A stretch of 64,000 bases of DNA from contig CANGBB010000002.1 in NCBI GenBank assembly GCA_947452065.1, forward strand, positions 62,001 to 126,000, read 5' to 3'. A program made the position numbers and the translations under genes. Shown in pieces: positions 1 through 8,601 of this stretch (position 1 is the first letter of the stretch; each line of letters begins with the position of its first letter). Source of the stretch: Gammaproteobacteria bacterium (GTDB lineage Bacteria > Pseudomonadota > Gammaproteobacteria > Steroidobacterales > Steroidobacteraceae). The notes under the pieces are model-generated. The model saw only the letters and a list, made by a program, of their open reading frames with translations. It did not search any database and was not told where the DNA came from.

Positions 1-90
1 GCCAAGCGCGGACTGTCGGGTGTCAGCTGGGGTTTTGGTGCGCGCACGCCGCGACTGTTGCGCGGCATGCCTGCGGGCAGCGAGCGCTGA
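1..90 (+). CDS. C-terminal end of an upstream gene, probably UbiH-type hydroxylase (partial)
   Basis: Only the last 29 codons are in the window, ending in TGA at 88-90. The tail reads ...GARTPRLLRGMPAGSER, which resembles the C-terminal MG-x-LPRLARGLP tail common in UbiH-family ubiquinone hydroxylases. The stop overlaps the next start (TGATG), so the two genes are coupled. The usual gammaproteobacterial order pepP-ubiH-ubiI supports UbiH. Identity is inferred from a very short tail and context, so confidence is limited. Confidence 0.45.
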   Translation, partial: AKRGLSGVSWGFGARTPRLLRGMPAGSER

Positions 91-1346
91 TGAACCCGAT
101 GCCTGCGGCCATCGACTATGAAGTGGCCATCGTCGGCGCAGGGCAGGCGGGCGCAGCACTGGCGGCGCTGCTGGTGCGCCATGCAGGTTATTCGGCCTCA
201 CGCATCGCGCTGCTCGCACCGGATGCGCCAGCGCATGATACGGGCCATGACACAGGGTTGGCCGCAGCGGCTGAACCCGAGTTGCGCGTCGTAGCACTGT
301 CGCGCGCCTCGCAGCGCGTGCTGGTCAATGCCGGGGCCTGGGAACGCTTGCCAGCCGAGCGACTGTGCGCGTACGAGCAGATGCGTGTCTGGCACGCATC
401 GCTGCCCGCCGACGGGCTTGCAACGCTGGTCTTTGATGCCGCAGAGATCGGCGAGGCGGCCCTGGGTGTGATTGTTGAGAACAGTGCGGTGACGCGCGCT
501 TGTCTGCAGAGTTTTCAGGCGGCCGGCGGTGAACCGATACGCGCCGCACTCAATGACTTCACGATCGATTCGGATGGCGTGAGCCTAAGACTTACCGATG
601 GCACCACTTTGCGCAGCCGACTGATTGTCGGTGCCGACGGCGCAGATTCATTGGTGCGCGAACGATTAGGCATCGAGCTGCAGCGTCACAGCTACGGTCA
701 GCGCGCCATTGTGGCCACCGTTGCCACGGCGCGGCCGCATCGGAATACAGCTTGGCAACGTTTTCTTCCCACCGGACCCGTGGCGCTGCTGCCGTTGTTC
801 AACGGCTCCTGCTCCATCGTCTGGTCCGCCGATGACGCGCTGGCGCAGGAATTGTTGGCATTGCCCGCAGCGCAGTTTGCGCAGCGACTGGAGGCGGCCA
901 CGGATGGTGTGCTGGGCGCCATCACACTGCGCAGTGAAAGGGCGGCGTTCCCCTTGCAGCGCGCAACAGCACGGCGGCTGGTCGCGCCGCGCGCGGCGCT
1001 TCTGGGCGATGCCGCACATCGCATTCATCCGCTGGCCGGGCAGGGTATCAATCTCGGTTTCCTGGATGCGGCAGCGTTGTGCGAGAGCATTGCCGCTGCG
1101 CGCGTGGCGCATGAGGATCCGGGTTCGCCGCGGAGTCTCCGCAGTTATGAGCAGGCGCGACTGACGCACGACACGCTGATGAGTGTCAGCATGAGTGCCT
1201 TCAATACGCTCTTCAGTCAGGGCGGCGCAGCGGGCTGGATTGGCTCGCGGCTGCTGGCAATGGCCGGCCTCTATTCAGGTGTGCGTCGGAGTCTGGCGCG
1301 TCGCGCCATGGGATTGGAAGGGGAAGTGCCGAAGCTAGCGCGCTGA
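90..1346 (+). CDS. FAD-dependent ubiquinone biosynthesis hydroxylase (UbiH/UbiF/UbiI/COQ6 family)
   Basis: A 418-residue aromatic-ring hydroxylase expected to act on a polyprenylated ubiquinone precursor at the inner membrane, using FAD and NAD(P)H. Visible motifs are the dinucleotide-binding GAGQAG at residues 16-21, the DG motif (GADGADS, Asp183) and the GD motif (GDAAHRIHPLAGQGINLG, around Asp307). The C-terminal ARRAMGLEGEVP tail is typical of the family. It starts on an ATG overlapping the upstream stop by one base, so it is coupled to the probable ubiH. Position suggests UbiI (C5 hydroxylation), but UbiF or UbiM cannot be excluded by sequence reading. Convergent with phhB, 9 bases apart. 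Confidence 0.88.
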   Translation: MNPMPAAIDYEVAIVGAGQAGAALAALLVRHAGYSASRIALLAPDAPAHDTGHDTGLAAAAEPELRVVALSRASQRVLVNAGAWERLPAERLCAYEQMRVWHASLPADGLATLVFDAAEIGEAALGVIVENSAVTRACLQSFQAAGGEPIRAALNDFTIDSDGVSLRLTDGTTLRSRLIVGADGADSLVRERLGIELQRHSYGQRAIVATVATARPHRNTAWQRFLPTGPVALLPLFNGSCSIVWSADDALAQELLALPAAQFAQRLEAATDGVLGAITLRSERAAFPLQRATARRLVAPRAALLGDAAHRIHPLAGQGINLGFLDAAALCESIAAARVAHEDPGSPRSLRSYEQARLTHDTLMSVSMSAFNTLFSQGGAAGWIGSRLLAMAGLYSGVRRSLARRAMGLEGEVPKLAR

Positions 1347-1355
1347 TCGAGTGCG

Positions 1356-1694
1356 TCAGACGAGCGCCAGACGATCGATCTTGGCGGCGCAGATGAAATC
1401 GTTTTGCGACAGACCATTGATGGCGTGTGTGGTGTAGCGCACGCGGCAGTAGTTGTAGCCAATCTCCAGATCCGGGTGATGGTCTTCGGTGTTGGCGATA
1501 TGGGCCAGCGCGTTGACGAAGCTCATCGTTCGAAAGAAATCGCGGAAGGAAAAACTGCGAGTCAGACTCTTGCCGTCGGCCGACAGCGCCCAAGCGGCAT
1601 TGAGTGAGCGCAACTGCGCCTCAGCATTAGCCTGGTCGAGCGCCGGCACACCGCCTTCGCAGGGTACGCAGCGTTTTTCGGCAAGCTCGCTCAT
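1356..1694 (-). CDS. phhB: Pterin-4a-carbinolamine dehydratase
   Basis: A 112-residue enzyme that dehydrates 4a-hydroxytetrahydropterin, regenerating the pterin cofactor used by aromatic amino acid hydroxylases. The family signature is clear: [13 protein letters not shown] with His72-His73-Pro74, then His90 and Asp99. Length matches the family (about 100-115). Its start overlaps the ispG stop by four bases (1691-1694), so it is the second gene of an ispG-phhB pair. No phenylalanine hydroxylase lies in the window, so its partner is unknown here. Confidence 0.93.
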   Translation of the reverse strand: MSELAEKRCVPCEGGVPALDQANAEAQLRSLNAAWALSADGKSLTRSFSFRDFFRTMSFVNALAHIANTEDHHPDLEIGYNYCRVRYTTHAINGLSQNDFICAAKIDRLALV

Positions 1695-2944
1695 GAGGGC
1701 GCCCCGTGGCGACGATAGCGACGCGCCACATACTGCTCCACCAGCTGCTGAAATTCCGCGGCGATGTGATCGCCCTTGAGGGTGACGGTCTTCTCACCAT
1801 CTTCGTAGACCGGGGCGACTGGACGCTCGCCGGTGCCCGGCAAGCTGATGCCGATGTTGGCGTGTTTGCTCTCGCCCGGGCCGTTGACCACGCAGCCCAT
1901 CACCGCCACCGTCATGTCTTCGACGCCGGCGTAGTCGCGTCGCCACTCCGGCATGCGTCGCCGCAGGTGATCCTGAATGCTCTGCGCCAGCGTCTGGAAG
2001 AAAGTGCTGGTGGTCCGGCCGCAGCCGGGGCAGGCGGTGACCAACGGTGCGAAGGAACGCAGCCCCATGGTCTGCAGCAGTTCCTGCGCGACCACGACCT
2101 CGCGGCTGCGATCGCCATTGGGCTCCGGCGTGAGCGAAATGCGGATGGTGTCGCCGATGCCGGCCTGCAGCAGCACCGCCATCGCGGCACTGGAGGCCAC
2201 GATGCCCTTGCTGCCCATGCCCGCTTCAGTCAGTCCCAGATGCAACGGCTGGCGCGAGCGGCGCGCGAGTTCGGTGTAGACCGCGATCAGATCCTGCACG
2301 CCGCTGACCTTGGCGGAGAGCACGATGCGATCGGCCGGCAGCCCTAGCTCCACTGCACGCTCGGCAGAGTCGACAGCTGAGCGCACCAGCGCCTCGTGCA
2401 TCACTGCCTGCGAGGACAGTGGCTGGGCGCGACGGGCGTTCTCATCCATCACGCGGGCCAGCAGGTCTTGGTCGAGGCTGCCCCAGTTGACGCCGATGCG
2501 CACCGGCTTGTCGTAGCGGCAGGCGAGCTCGATCATGGTCGCGAACTGCGGGTCGCGCTTGCTGCCGCGACCAACATTGCCGGGGTTGATGCGGTACTTG
2601 GCCAGTGCCTCCGCACAGCCCGGATGCTCGGTTAGCAGTTTGTGGCCGTTGAAGTGGAAGTCGCCGATCAGGGGCACATGACAACCGGCGCGGTCGAGTT
2701 GATCGCGGATGGGTGCCACAGCCGCCGCCGCTTCGTCGCTGTTCACGGTGATGCGCACCAGCTCGGAGCCGGCCTCGGCCAGCTCGCGCACCTGCCGGAC
2801 CGTGGCCGCCACGTCGGCCGTGTCGGTGTTGGTCATCGACTGGACCACGATGGCGTGGCCGCCCCCGATGGGTACGCCGCCGACACGGACGCAGACGGTG
2901 TCGTGGCGGTGTGCCGGAGAGGCGGGCGTCGGGGGTGCGTTCAT
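1691..2944 (-). CDS. ispG: 4-hydroxy-3-methylbut-2-enyl diphosphate synthase (flavodoxin/ferredoxin)
   Basis: IspG (GcpE) converts methylerythritol cyclodiphosphate to HMBPP in the MEP isoprenoid pathway, using a [4Fe-4S] cluster. At 417 residues it matches the long proteobacterial form. The cluster ligands are visible as Cys305 and Cys308 (CPGCGR), Cys351 (GCVVNGPGE) and Glu358. The N-terminal TIM-barrel part contains VQSMTNTDT. Transcribed away from the glycine riboswitch operon. A TACAAT box lies only seven bases before the ATG, so the transcript may have almost no leader. Downstream it overlaps phhB. Confidence 0.96.
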   Translation of the reverse strand: MNAPPTPASPAHRHDTVCVRVGGVPIGGGHAIVVQSMTNTDTADVAATVRQVRELAEAGSELVRITVNSDEAAAAVAPIRDQLDRAGCHVPLIGDFHFNGHKLLTEHPGCAEALAKYRINPGNVGRGSKRDPQFATMIELACRYDKPVRIGVNWGSLDQDLLARVMDENARRAQPLSSQAVMHEALVRSAVDSAERAVELGLPADRIVLSAKVSGVQDLIAVYTELARRSRQPLHLGLTEAGMGSKGIVASSAAMAVLLQAGIGDTIRISLTPEPNGDRSREVVVAQELLQTMGLRSFAPLVTACPGCGRTTSTFFQTLAQSIQDHLRRRMPEWRRDYAGVEDMTVAVMGCVVNGPGESKHANIGISLPGTGERPVAPVYEDGEKTVTLKGDHIAAEFQQLVEQYVARRYRRHGAPS

Positions 2945-2951
2945 GGACGGA

Positions 2952-2957
2952 ATTGTA
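2952..2957 (-). promoter_or_regulatory. Candidate -10 box for ispG
   Basis: On the minus strand this reads TACAAT (5 of 6 to consensus), ending seven bases before the ispG ATG at 2944. No good -35 is seen about 17 bases upstream. If real, ispG mRNA would be leaderless or nearly so. The hexamer lies just upstream of the oppositely directed riboswitch promoter. Confidence 0.3.
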
Positions 2958-2975
2958 GTGGCGAAGCCGGGGGGC

Positions 2976-2984
2976 TGCTATGAT
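2976..2984 (+). promoter_or_regulatory. Extended -10 promoter of the glycine riboswitch/gcv operon
   Basis: TGC-TATGAT is an extended -10 element (TGn plus TATGAT, 5 of 6). A weak TTGTAG lies at 2953-2958 with a 20-base spacer. Predicted start of transcription is near 2991, just before the riboswitch fold at about 3005. Confidence 0.5.
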
Positions 2985-3004
2985 TCACCGCCCGCTGTAA
3001 CGAT

Positions 3005-3208
3005 CTGTACGGAGAGATCCGGACCGGGGTTCCGTCAGGAGCCCAGCCGGACGCCGAAGGCGCAAGTTCCGCCCGGAAACGCTCAGGCACCAAGAACGGC
3101 AGATCAAGGCGGGTTCTGGAGAGCGATGCCCATTCCTTCGCGGACGGGTATCCACCGAAGGGGTGCGGCGCATCAGTGCGCCCGATCTCTCAGGTCAAAG
3201 GACAGAGG
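3005..3208 (+). promoter_or_regulatory. Tandem glycine riboswitch upstream of gcvT
   Basis: Two glycine aptamers in series. Aptamer 1 shows GGAGAG at 3011-3016, GCCGAAGGCGCAA at 3053-3065 and GCTCAGGCACCAAGAACGG near 3081-3099. Aptamer 2 shows GGAGAG at 3118-3123, ACCGAAGG near 3153-3160 and CTCTCAGG-TCAAAGGACAGAGG at 3187-3208. These are the conserved elements of the gcvT-type RNA. Cooperative glycine binding by tandem aptamers is established for the family. Here the RNA runs directly into an intrinsic terminator and then the glycine cleavage operon, so an ON switch (glycine disfavours termination) is the likely logic. Confidence 0.93.
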
Positions 3209-3244
3209 GGCGGCAGGCTGCAGCAGCGGCCTGCCGCCTTTTTT
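3209..3244 (+). terminator. Intrinsic terminator, expression platform of the glycine riboswitch
   Basis: A perfect 10-bp stem (GGCGGCAGGC at 3209-3218 with GCCTGCCGCC at 3229-3238), a 10-base loop and six T residues at 3239-3244. It sits one base after the last conserved riboswitch element and 37 bases before gcvT, so it is placed to attenuate the operon. Confidence 0.9.
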
Positions 3245-3281
3245 ATTGCGGTGGCCATTTAACTTTAAGAGACGGGCGGCT

Positions 3282-4373
3282 ATGGCACTAAGGACTCCTC
3301 TTTACGACCTGCACGTTGCACTCGGCGCGCGCATGGTGGATTTCGGCGGCTGGGACATGCCGGTCGCCTATGGTTCCCAGATCGAAGAGCACCACGCGGT
3401 GCGCACCAAGGCGGGAATATTCGACGTCTCGCATATGTGCGTCTGCGACTTGCATGGCCAGCGCGTGCGTGAATTCCTGCGGCACCTGCTGGCCAACGAC
3501 GTCAACCGGCTACAGCAGTCGGGCAAGGCGCTGTACAGCTGCATGCTGAACGAGGCTGGCGGCGTGATCGACGATCTGATCGTCTATTACATGAACGAGC
3601 AGTGGTTCCGCCTCGTGGTCAATGCGGGCACGCGCACCAAGGACCTGGCGTGGATCCGTCCGCGTGCAGCCGAGTTTGATGTGCGGGTCGAAGAGCGCAG
3701 TGATCTGGCGATGCTGGCGATTCAGGGGCCTGAGGCGCGCGACCGACTGGTCGGCCTGCTCTCATCTGAGGATGGGGCTGCCGCACTGCAGCTGGGAAAT
3801 TTCTTCGGTGCCGAGTTCGCTGACTGGTTTATCGCCCGCACCGGCTACACCGGTGAGGACGGCTTCGAAGTCATGGTGCCTGCCGATACGGCGGCCGACC
3901 TGTGGAGTCGGCTCAATGAGCAGGGTGTGGTCAGCTGCGGTCTGGGTGCGCGCGACACACTGCGACTGGAAGCCGGCATGAACCTGTACGGCAACGACAT
4001 GGATGAGAACACTCATCCGCTGGAGTCCGGTCTTGCATGGACCGTGGCCTTTGAGCCAGCGGATCGCAACTTCATCGGCCGCGCCGCGCTGGAAAAGATT
4101 CGTGCCGCTGGCGTAGCGCTCAAGCAGGTAGGACTGCTGCTCGCGGAGCGCGCCGTGATGCGGCAACACCAGCCGGTGGTTGTCGACGGCGTTGCGGCCG
4201 GTGAGATCACCAGTGGTACGTTCTCGCCCACACTGTCGCGTTCGATCGCACTGGCGCGCGTGCCGCGCACCGCCGGCGACACCGTGCAGGTCGACATCCG
4301 CGGCCGTCTGCATGCGGCGCGCGTGGTCAAGCCGCCCTTCGTGCGCCATGGCAAAGCCTTGGTCGCTCTCTAA
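3282..4373 (+). CDS. gcvT: Aminomethyltransferase, glycine cleavage T protein
   Basis: T protein transfers the methylene group from aminomethyl-lipoyl GcvH to tetrahydrofolate and releases ammonia. 363 residues, the usual length. The start is the ATG at 3282 ([27 protein letters not shown]), after AAGAGA at about 3267. The reading frame stays open far upstream, through the riboswitch, but that part is not coding. Conserved segments include [13 protein letters not shown], the IDDLIVYY region and [11 protein letters not shown]. First gene of gcvT-gcvH-gcvPA-gcvPB-kinase, regulated by the riboswitch. Confidence 0.97.
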   Translation: MALRTPLYDLHVALGARMVDFGGWDMPVAYGSQIEEHHAVRTKAGIFDVSHMCVCDLHGQRVREFLRHLLANDVNRLQQSGKALYSCMLNEAGGVIDDLIVYYMNEQWFRLVVNAGTRTKDLAWIRPRAAEFDVRVEERSDLAMLAIQGPEARDRLVGLLSSEDGAAALQLGNFFGAEFADWFIARTGYTGEDGFEVMVPADTAADLWSRLNEQGVVSCGLGARDTLRLEAGMNLYGNDMDENTHPLESGLAWTVAFEPADRNFIGRAALEKIRAAGVALKQVGLLLAERAVMRQHQPVVVDGVAAGEITSGTFSPTLSRSIALARVPRTAGDTVQVDIRGRLHAARVVKPPFVRHGKALVAL

Positions 4374-4408
4374 ACAATCCGATCAATCTTGAACTGGAGC
4401 CAGCAAAC

Positions 4409-4798
4409 ATGAGCAATGTTCCCCAAGATCGCCTTTATGCACGCAGCCATGAGTGGGTGCGCGAATTGGCCGATGGAACCATCGAACTCGGCATCACGGA
4501 TCACGCCCAGCACGCACTGGGAGATCTGGTGTTCGTCGAAGTGCCGGAAGTGGGTCGTGAAGTCGCCGCCGGCGGTGCCTGTGCGGTGGTCGAGTCGGTG
4601 AAGGCCGCTTCGGACGTCTATTCGCCGATCGCCGGCACCGTCGTGGCTGTCAACGAGCAGCTCGCCGCTGCGCCGGAACAGATCAACCAGGATCCGTATG
4701 GTGCGGGCTGGATCATGCGTCTGAAGGCGACTGCGCCGCTGGCCGGTGCAGGCCTGCTGTCGCCCGCGGAATACGCCTCAGTGCTGGCATCCAACTAA
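4409..4798 (+). CDS. gcvH: Glycine cleavage system H protein
   Basis: A 129-residue lipoyl carrier that shuttles the aminomethyl group between the P, T and L proteins. The lipoylation site is Lys65 in [17 protein letters not shown] at 4396-4399 lies nine bases before the ATG. Its octanoyl and lipoyl groups would come from LipB and LipA encoded at 44899-46607. In the glycine riboswitch operon between gcvT and gcvPA. Confidence 0.97.
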   Translation: MSNVPQDRLYARSHEWVRELADGTIELGITDHAQHALGDLVFVEVPEVGREVAAGGACAVVESVKAASDVYSPIAGTVVAVNEQLAAAPEQINQDPYGAGWIMRLKATAPLAGAGLLSPAEYASVLASN

Positions 4799-4821
4799 GC
4801 GCAACACCGCACGGAGGCTGT

Positions 4822-6195
4822 ATGCCGTTTATTCCCCATACCGAGGCCGATGTCAGCGAGATGCTGGCGGCCATCGGCGCGCCGAGTATCGACGCGCTGT
4901 TCGACGAGATTCCGGCAAACCTGCGGGCCGCTCCGCTGGCCGGCATTCCACCCGGCCTGAACGAGATGCAGGTCATGCAGCTGATGCGTGCCCGTGCTCG
5001 TCAGGATGGTTTGCCGCTGTGCTTCATCGGCGCCGGTGCCTACGACCATTTCATTCCCTCCGCCGTTTGGGCCATCGTTACGCGCGGTGAGTTCTACAGT
5101 GCCTACACGCCCTATCAGGCTGAGGCTAGCCAAGGCACGCTGCAGACCATCTACGAATATCAGTCGATGATCGCGGCGCTGACCGGCATGGAAGTGTCCA
5201 ACGCCTCGCTGTACGACGGTGCTACCGCGCTGGCCGAGGCGGCGCTGATGGCCGTGCGCACCAACCGCAAGTCGAAGTCGGCTCGCATCCTGGTGCCGCG
5301 CGCGGTGAATCCGCACTATCGTGCGGTGTGCGCCTCGAGCGCCAGCCAGCAGGGTCTGAAGTTCGAAGATGTCGCCTACGATCCGGCCTCTGGCCAGACG
5401 GCGCGCAGTGCGCTGGCGGCATGGGATAACGAAGATGTCACGGCCATCGTCATTCAGCAGCCGAACTTCTTCGGCACGCTGGAAGATGTCGATGCGCTGA
5501 CCGACTGGGCCCATGCGAAGGGCGCGCTGGTGATCGCGTCGGTGAACCCGACGTCGCTGGCGCTGCTCAAGCCGCCGGGCCAGTGGGGCACTAAGGGTGC
5601 TGACATCGCCGTCGGCGATGGCCAGCCGCTGGGCTGCCCGCTCTCGTCCGGTGGACCGTACTTCGGTTTCATGACTACGCGCATGGAATATGTGCGCCAG
5701 ATGCCGGGCCGTATCGTCGGACGCACGGTGGATCTGGAAGGGCGTCCCGGCTTTGCACTCACGCTGCAGGCACGCGAGCAGCACATTCGGCGCGGCAAGG
5801 CCACGTCGAACATCTGCACCAATCAGGGATTGCTGATGGTGGCCGGCACGCTTTACACCGCGTTGATGGGCAGTGAAGGGCTGTCGCGCGTCGCCCGTGC
5901 CTGCATGGCACGCAGCGACGAACTGGTCAAAGCGCTGACTGCTCTGCCCGGTGTGCGCGCAGCGTTCAGCGGCGCACGTTTCCACGAGGCGGTGCTGCTG
6001 CTGGATCGTCCGGTGGCACCGGTGCTGCAGGCGCTGGCCGAGCGCGGCATCGAGGGCGGCTTCGATCTGGGCAAGCACTATCCGGAGCTGGGGCCAGCGC
6101 TGCTGGTCTGCGCGACCGAGACGCGCTCCACTGACGACATCGCACTTTACGCCAGCACGCTGCGGGACATCCTGCAGACTGCGAGGACCGCATGA
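4822..6195 (+). CDS. gcvPA: Glycine dehydrogenase (decarboxylating) subunit 1
   Basis: N-terminal half of a split P protein. 457 residues, matching the alpha subunit of the two-gene form. P protein decarboxylates glycine with PLP and passes the aminomethyl group to GcvH. It starts [19 protein letters not shown] and carries the [30 protein letters not shown] and [22 protein letters not shown] segments typical of this subunit. Strong GGAGG at 4813-4817. Overlaps gcvPB by four bases (ATGA), which favours equal production of the two subunits. Confidence 0.96.
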   Translation: MPFIPHTEADVSEMLAAIGAPSIDALFDEIPANLRAAPLAGIPPGLNEMQVMQLMRARARQDGLPLCFIGAGAYDHFIPSAVWAIVTRGEFYSAYTPYQAEASQGTLQTIYEYQSMIAALTGMEVSNASLYDGATALAEAALMAVRTNRKSKSARILVPRAVNPHYRAVCASSASQQGLKFEDVAYDPASGQTARSALAAWDNEDVTAIVIQQPNFFGTLEDVDALTDWAHAKGALVIASVNPTSLALLKPPGQWGTKGADIAVGDGQPLGCPLSSGGPYFGFMTTRMEYVRQMPGRIVGRTVDLEGRPGFALTLQAREQHIRRGKATSNICTNQGLLMVAGTLYTALMGSEGLSRVARACMARSDELVKALTALPGVRAAFSGARFHEAVLLLDRPVAPVLQALAERGIEGGFDLGKHYPELGPALLVCATETRSTDDIALYASTLRDILQTARTA

Positions 6196-7664
6196 GCACA
6201 TCAATTCGTGAACCGCTGATATTCGATTATTCACGCACCGGTCGTGGTGCGACGGCTCAGTGGGTGGCCGAAGAGGCGGCCCCGGCGCTGCCCGCGGCCT
6301 TGCGCCGTGTGACGCCGCCGGCATTGCCTGCGGCCAGTGAGCTGGCCGTGGTGCGTCACTACACGCGCCTGTCGCAACTGAACTTCTCCATCGACACGCA
6401 TTTCTACCCGCTGGGTTCGTGCACGATGAAGTACAACCCGAAGGCCTGTAACAGCGCGGCACTTCTGCCGGAGTTCACGGGCCGTCATCCGCTGGCCAGC
6501 GAAAAGCACAGTCAGGGCTTCCTGCGCTGCATGCATGAACTGCAGGAGATGCTGCAGGAAGTGACTGGCATGCAGTCCGTGTCACTCTCGCCCATGGCCG
6601 GTGCGCACGGCGAATTCGCCGGCGTGGCGATGATCCGTGCCTACCATCTGGCGCGTGGCGATGTAGATCGCAACGAGATCATCGTGCCGCAGGCCGCGCA
6701 CGGCACCAATCCGGCCACCGCCACCATGTGTGGTTGCGTGGTGCGTGAGATCAGCGTCAATGCGGATGGTGACGTGAACATCGACGAGCTGCGTGCGGCG
6801 GTGGGTCCGCGCACTGCCGGCATCATGCTGACCAATCCCTCCACGCTGGGCGTATTCGAGCGCCGCATCGAGGAAGTGGCGCGTCTGGTCCATGAGGCCG
6901 GCGGCCTGCTGTATTACGACGGTGCCAACCTCAACGCCATTCTGGGCAAGGTGCGTCCCGGTGATATGGGCTTCGACGTCATCCACATGAACCTGCACAA
7001 GACCTTCTCCACGCCGCACGGCGGTGGTGGTCCCGGTGCGGGTGCAGTGGGAGTGGGGCCGCGACTGGTGCCGTTCCTGCCAGTGCCGCTCGTCGGCGTC
7101 GAGAAGCGGGCCGGTGGCGAGCACTTCCGGTTGTTGACCGAGGCCGATCGACCGCAGTCGATTGGTCGGCTCACCGGCTTCATGGGCAATGCCGGCGTGT
7201 TGCTGCGTGCCTATGTCTATATGCGCATGCTGGGTCGCGAAGGCATGAGCCGTGTGGGTGAGTACGCCACGCTGAATTCAAACTACCTGTTCGCGCGTCT
7301 CCAGAAGGCCGGCTTCGAGGCCGCCTATCCCGAGCGTCGTGCCAGCCACGAGTTCATCCTCACGCTCAAGCGTCTGGCGGCTGAGCGCGGCGTGACGGCC
7401 ATGGATGTGGCGAAGCGGCTGCTCGACTATGGCTTCCATGCGCCGACCACGTATTTCCCGCTGCTGGTTCCCGAGTGCCTGCTCATCGAGCCCACCGAGA
7501 CCGAGAGCAAGGAAACGCTGGATGCGTTCGTCACAGCGATGAGCGAGATCCTGCGTGAAGCCGCGGAGAAGCCGGAGCAGTTGAAGGGCGCGCCCTTCAC
7601 GATGCCGGTACGCCGGCTGGATGACGTGCGTGCGGCGCGGGAGCTGGATCTGGTGCATCGATGA
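6192..7664 (+). CDS. gcvPB: Glycine dehydrogenase (decarboxylating) subunit 2
   Basis: C-terminal half of the split P protein, 490 residues, carrying the PLP lysine (Lys270 in [18 protein letters not shown]). Other conserved parts are [13 protein letters not shown] near residue 75 and AHGTNPATA. It pairs with GcvPA to form the active decarboxylase. The start overlaps the gcvPA stop and its stop overlaps the next kinase start (ATGA at 7661-7664). The two-gene P protein differs from the fused GcvP of enteric bacteria. Confidence 0.96.
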   Translation: MSTSIREPLIFDYSRTGRGATAQWVAEEAAPALPAALRRVTPPALPAASELAVVRHYTRLSQLNFSIDTHFYPLGSCTMKYNPKACNSAALLPEFTGRHPLASEKHSQGFLRCMHELQEMLQEVTGMQSVSLSPMAGAHGEFAGVAMIRAYHLARGDVDRNEIIVPQAAHGTNPATATMCGCVVREISVNADGDVNIDELRAAVGPRTAGIMLTNPSTLGVFERRIEEVARLVHEAGGLLYYDGANLNAILGKVRPGDMGFDVIHMNLHKTFSTPHGGGGPGAGAVGVGPRLVPFLPVPLVGVEKRAGGEHFRLLTEADRPQSIGRLTGFMGNAGVLLRAYVYMRMLGREGMSRVGEYATLNSNYLFARLQKAGFEAAYPERRASHEFILTLKRLAAERGVTAMDVAKRLLDYGFHAPTTYFPLLVPECLLIEPTETESKETLDAFVTAMSEILREAAEKPEQLKGAPFTMPVRRLDDVRAARELDLVHR

Positions 7665-8593
7665 GCGCGCTGATCTGCGGTTCGATGGCCTACGACACCG
7701 TGATGGTGTTTCAGGGTCGCTTCCGCGAGCACATCCTGCCGGATCGCATCCACATGCTGAATGTGTCGTTCTTGGCACCTTCCATGCGGCGCAACTTCGG
7801 CGGCTGTGCGGGCAACATCGCCTACAACCTCAAGCTCCTCGGCGGGGAGGGCACGATCATGGCCACCGTTGGCCATGACTTCGCGCCCTATGCCGTGTGG
7901 CTGGAGCAGCACGGCATCGCCAATCACCACGTGCGTGTCATCGAGACCGAGTTCAGCGCGCAGGCGTACATCACCACGGATCTGGACGATAACCAGATCA
8001 CGGCTTTTCATCCGGGTGCAATGAACCACTCGCATGTCAATCGCGTGGCCGATGCAGCTGGCGTGAAGCTGGGTATCGTCTCGCCGGATGGCCGCCAGGG
8101 CATGCTCGATCATGCGGCGCAATTTGTGGCCGCGGGCATTCCCTTCATCTTCGATCCCGGTCAGGGATTGACGATGTTCAATGGCGAGGAGTTGCGGGCG
8201 CTCATCGAACAGGCGACCTACGTGGCCGTCAACGATTACGAGGCCAGCCTGCTGACGGAGCGTACCGGATGGGACGCTCCGACCATCGCCGCCAAGGTCA
8301 AGGCATTGATCGTGACGCGCGGCGCTTCCGGTTCCTGGATCTATGCCGATGGTACGCGGCTGGAAATTCCGGTGGCGAGCGCAGCTCGGCTTGCCGATCC
8401 GACCGGATGCGGTGATGCCTATCGCGCCGGCCTTTTGTATGGTCTGCAGCGTGGCATGGACTGGGCGAGCACGGGTCGCATCGCCTCGCTGGCTGGTGCC
8501 ATCAAGATGGAACATCATGGTACGCAGCACCACACCTATACGATGACGGAGTTTGCCGCGCGCTATCGCGCAGCCTTTGGCCACAGTCTCTGA
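7661..8593 (+). CDS. PfkB-family carbohydrate/nucleoside kinase
   Basis: A 310-residue ribokinase-fold kinase. The N-terminal [16 protein letters not shown] segment and the C-terminal [17 protein letters not shown] signature (catalytic Asp252) are both present. PfkB enzymes phosphorylate sugars or nucleosides with ATP. Some close relatives are annotated as adenosine kinase, but the substrate cannot be read from sequence. It overlaps gcvPB by four bases and so belongs to the glycine-regulated operon, which suggests a link to one-carbon or purine metabolism (inference). Confidence 0.88.
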   Translation: MSALICGSMAYDTVMVFQGRFREHILPDRIHMLNVSFLAPSMRRNFGGCAGNIAYNLKLLGGEGTIMATVGHDFAPYAVWLEQHGIANHHVRVIETEFSAQAYITTDLDDNQITAFHPGAMNHSHVNRVADAAGVKLGIVSPDGRQGMLDHAAQFVAAGIPFIFDPGQGLTMFNGEELRALIEQATYVAVNDYEASLLTERTGWDAPTIAAKVKALIVTRGASGSWIYADGTRLEIPVASAARLADPTGCGDAYRAGLLYGLQRGMDWASTGRIASLAGAIKMEHHGTQHHTYTMTEFAARYRAAFGHSL

Positions 8594-8601
8594 GGTTTCG
8601 C

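Noticed and set aside
2709-3281. Open frame extending gcvT upstream by 191 codons
   Set aside because: It runs through the ispG 5' end on the other strand, the riboswitch and the terminator. The gcvT family start is at 3282 with a ribosome site.
4795-6462. Antisense open frame of 555 codons across gcvPA
   Set aside because: High-GC shadow frame rich in Arg, His and Gln with no domain; the plus strand encodes intact GcvPA.
7427-8584. Antisense frame opposite the PfkB kinase
   Set aside because: No family features, and the plus strand carries the full kinase signature.
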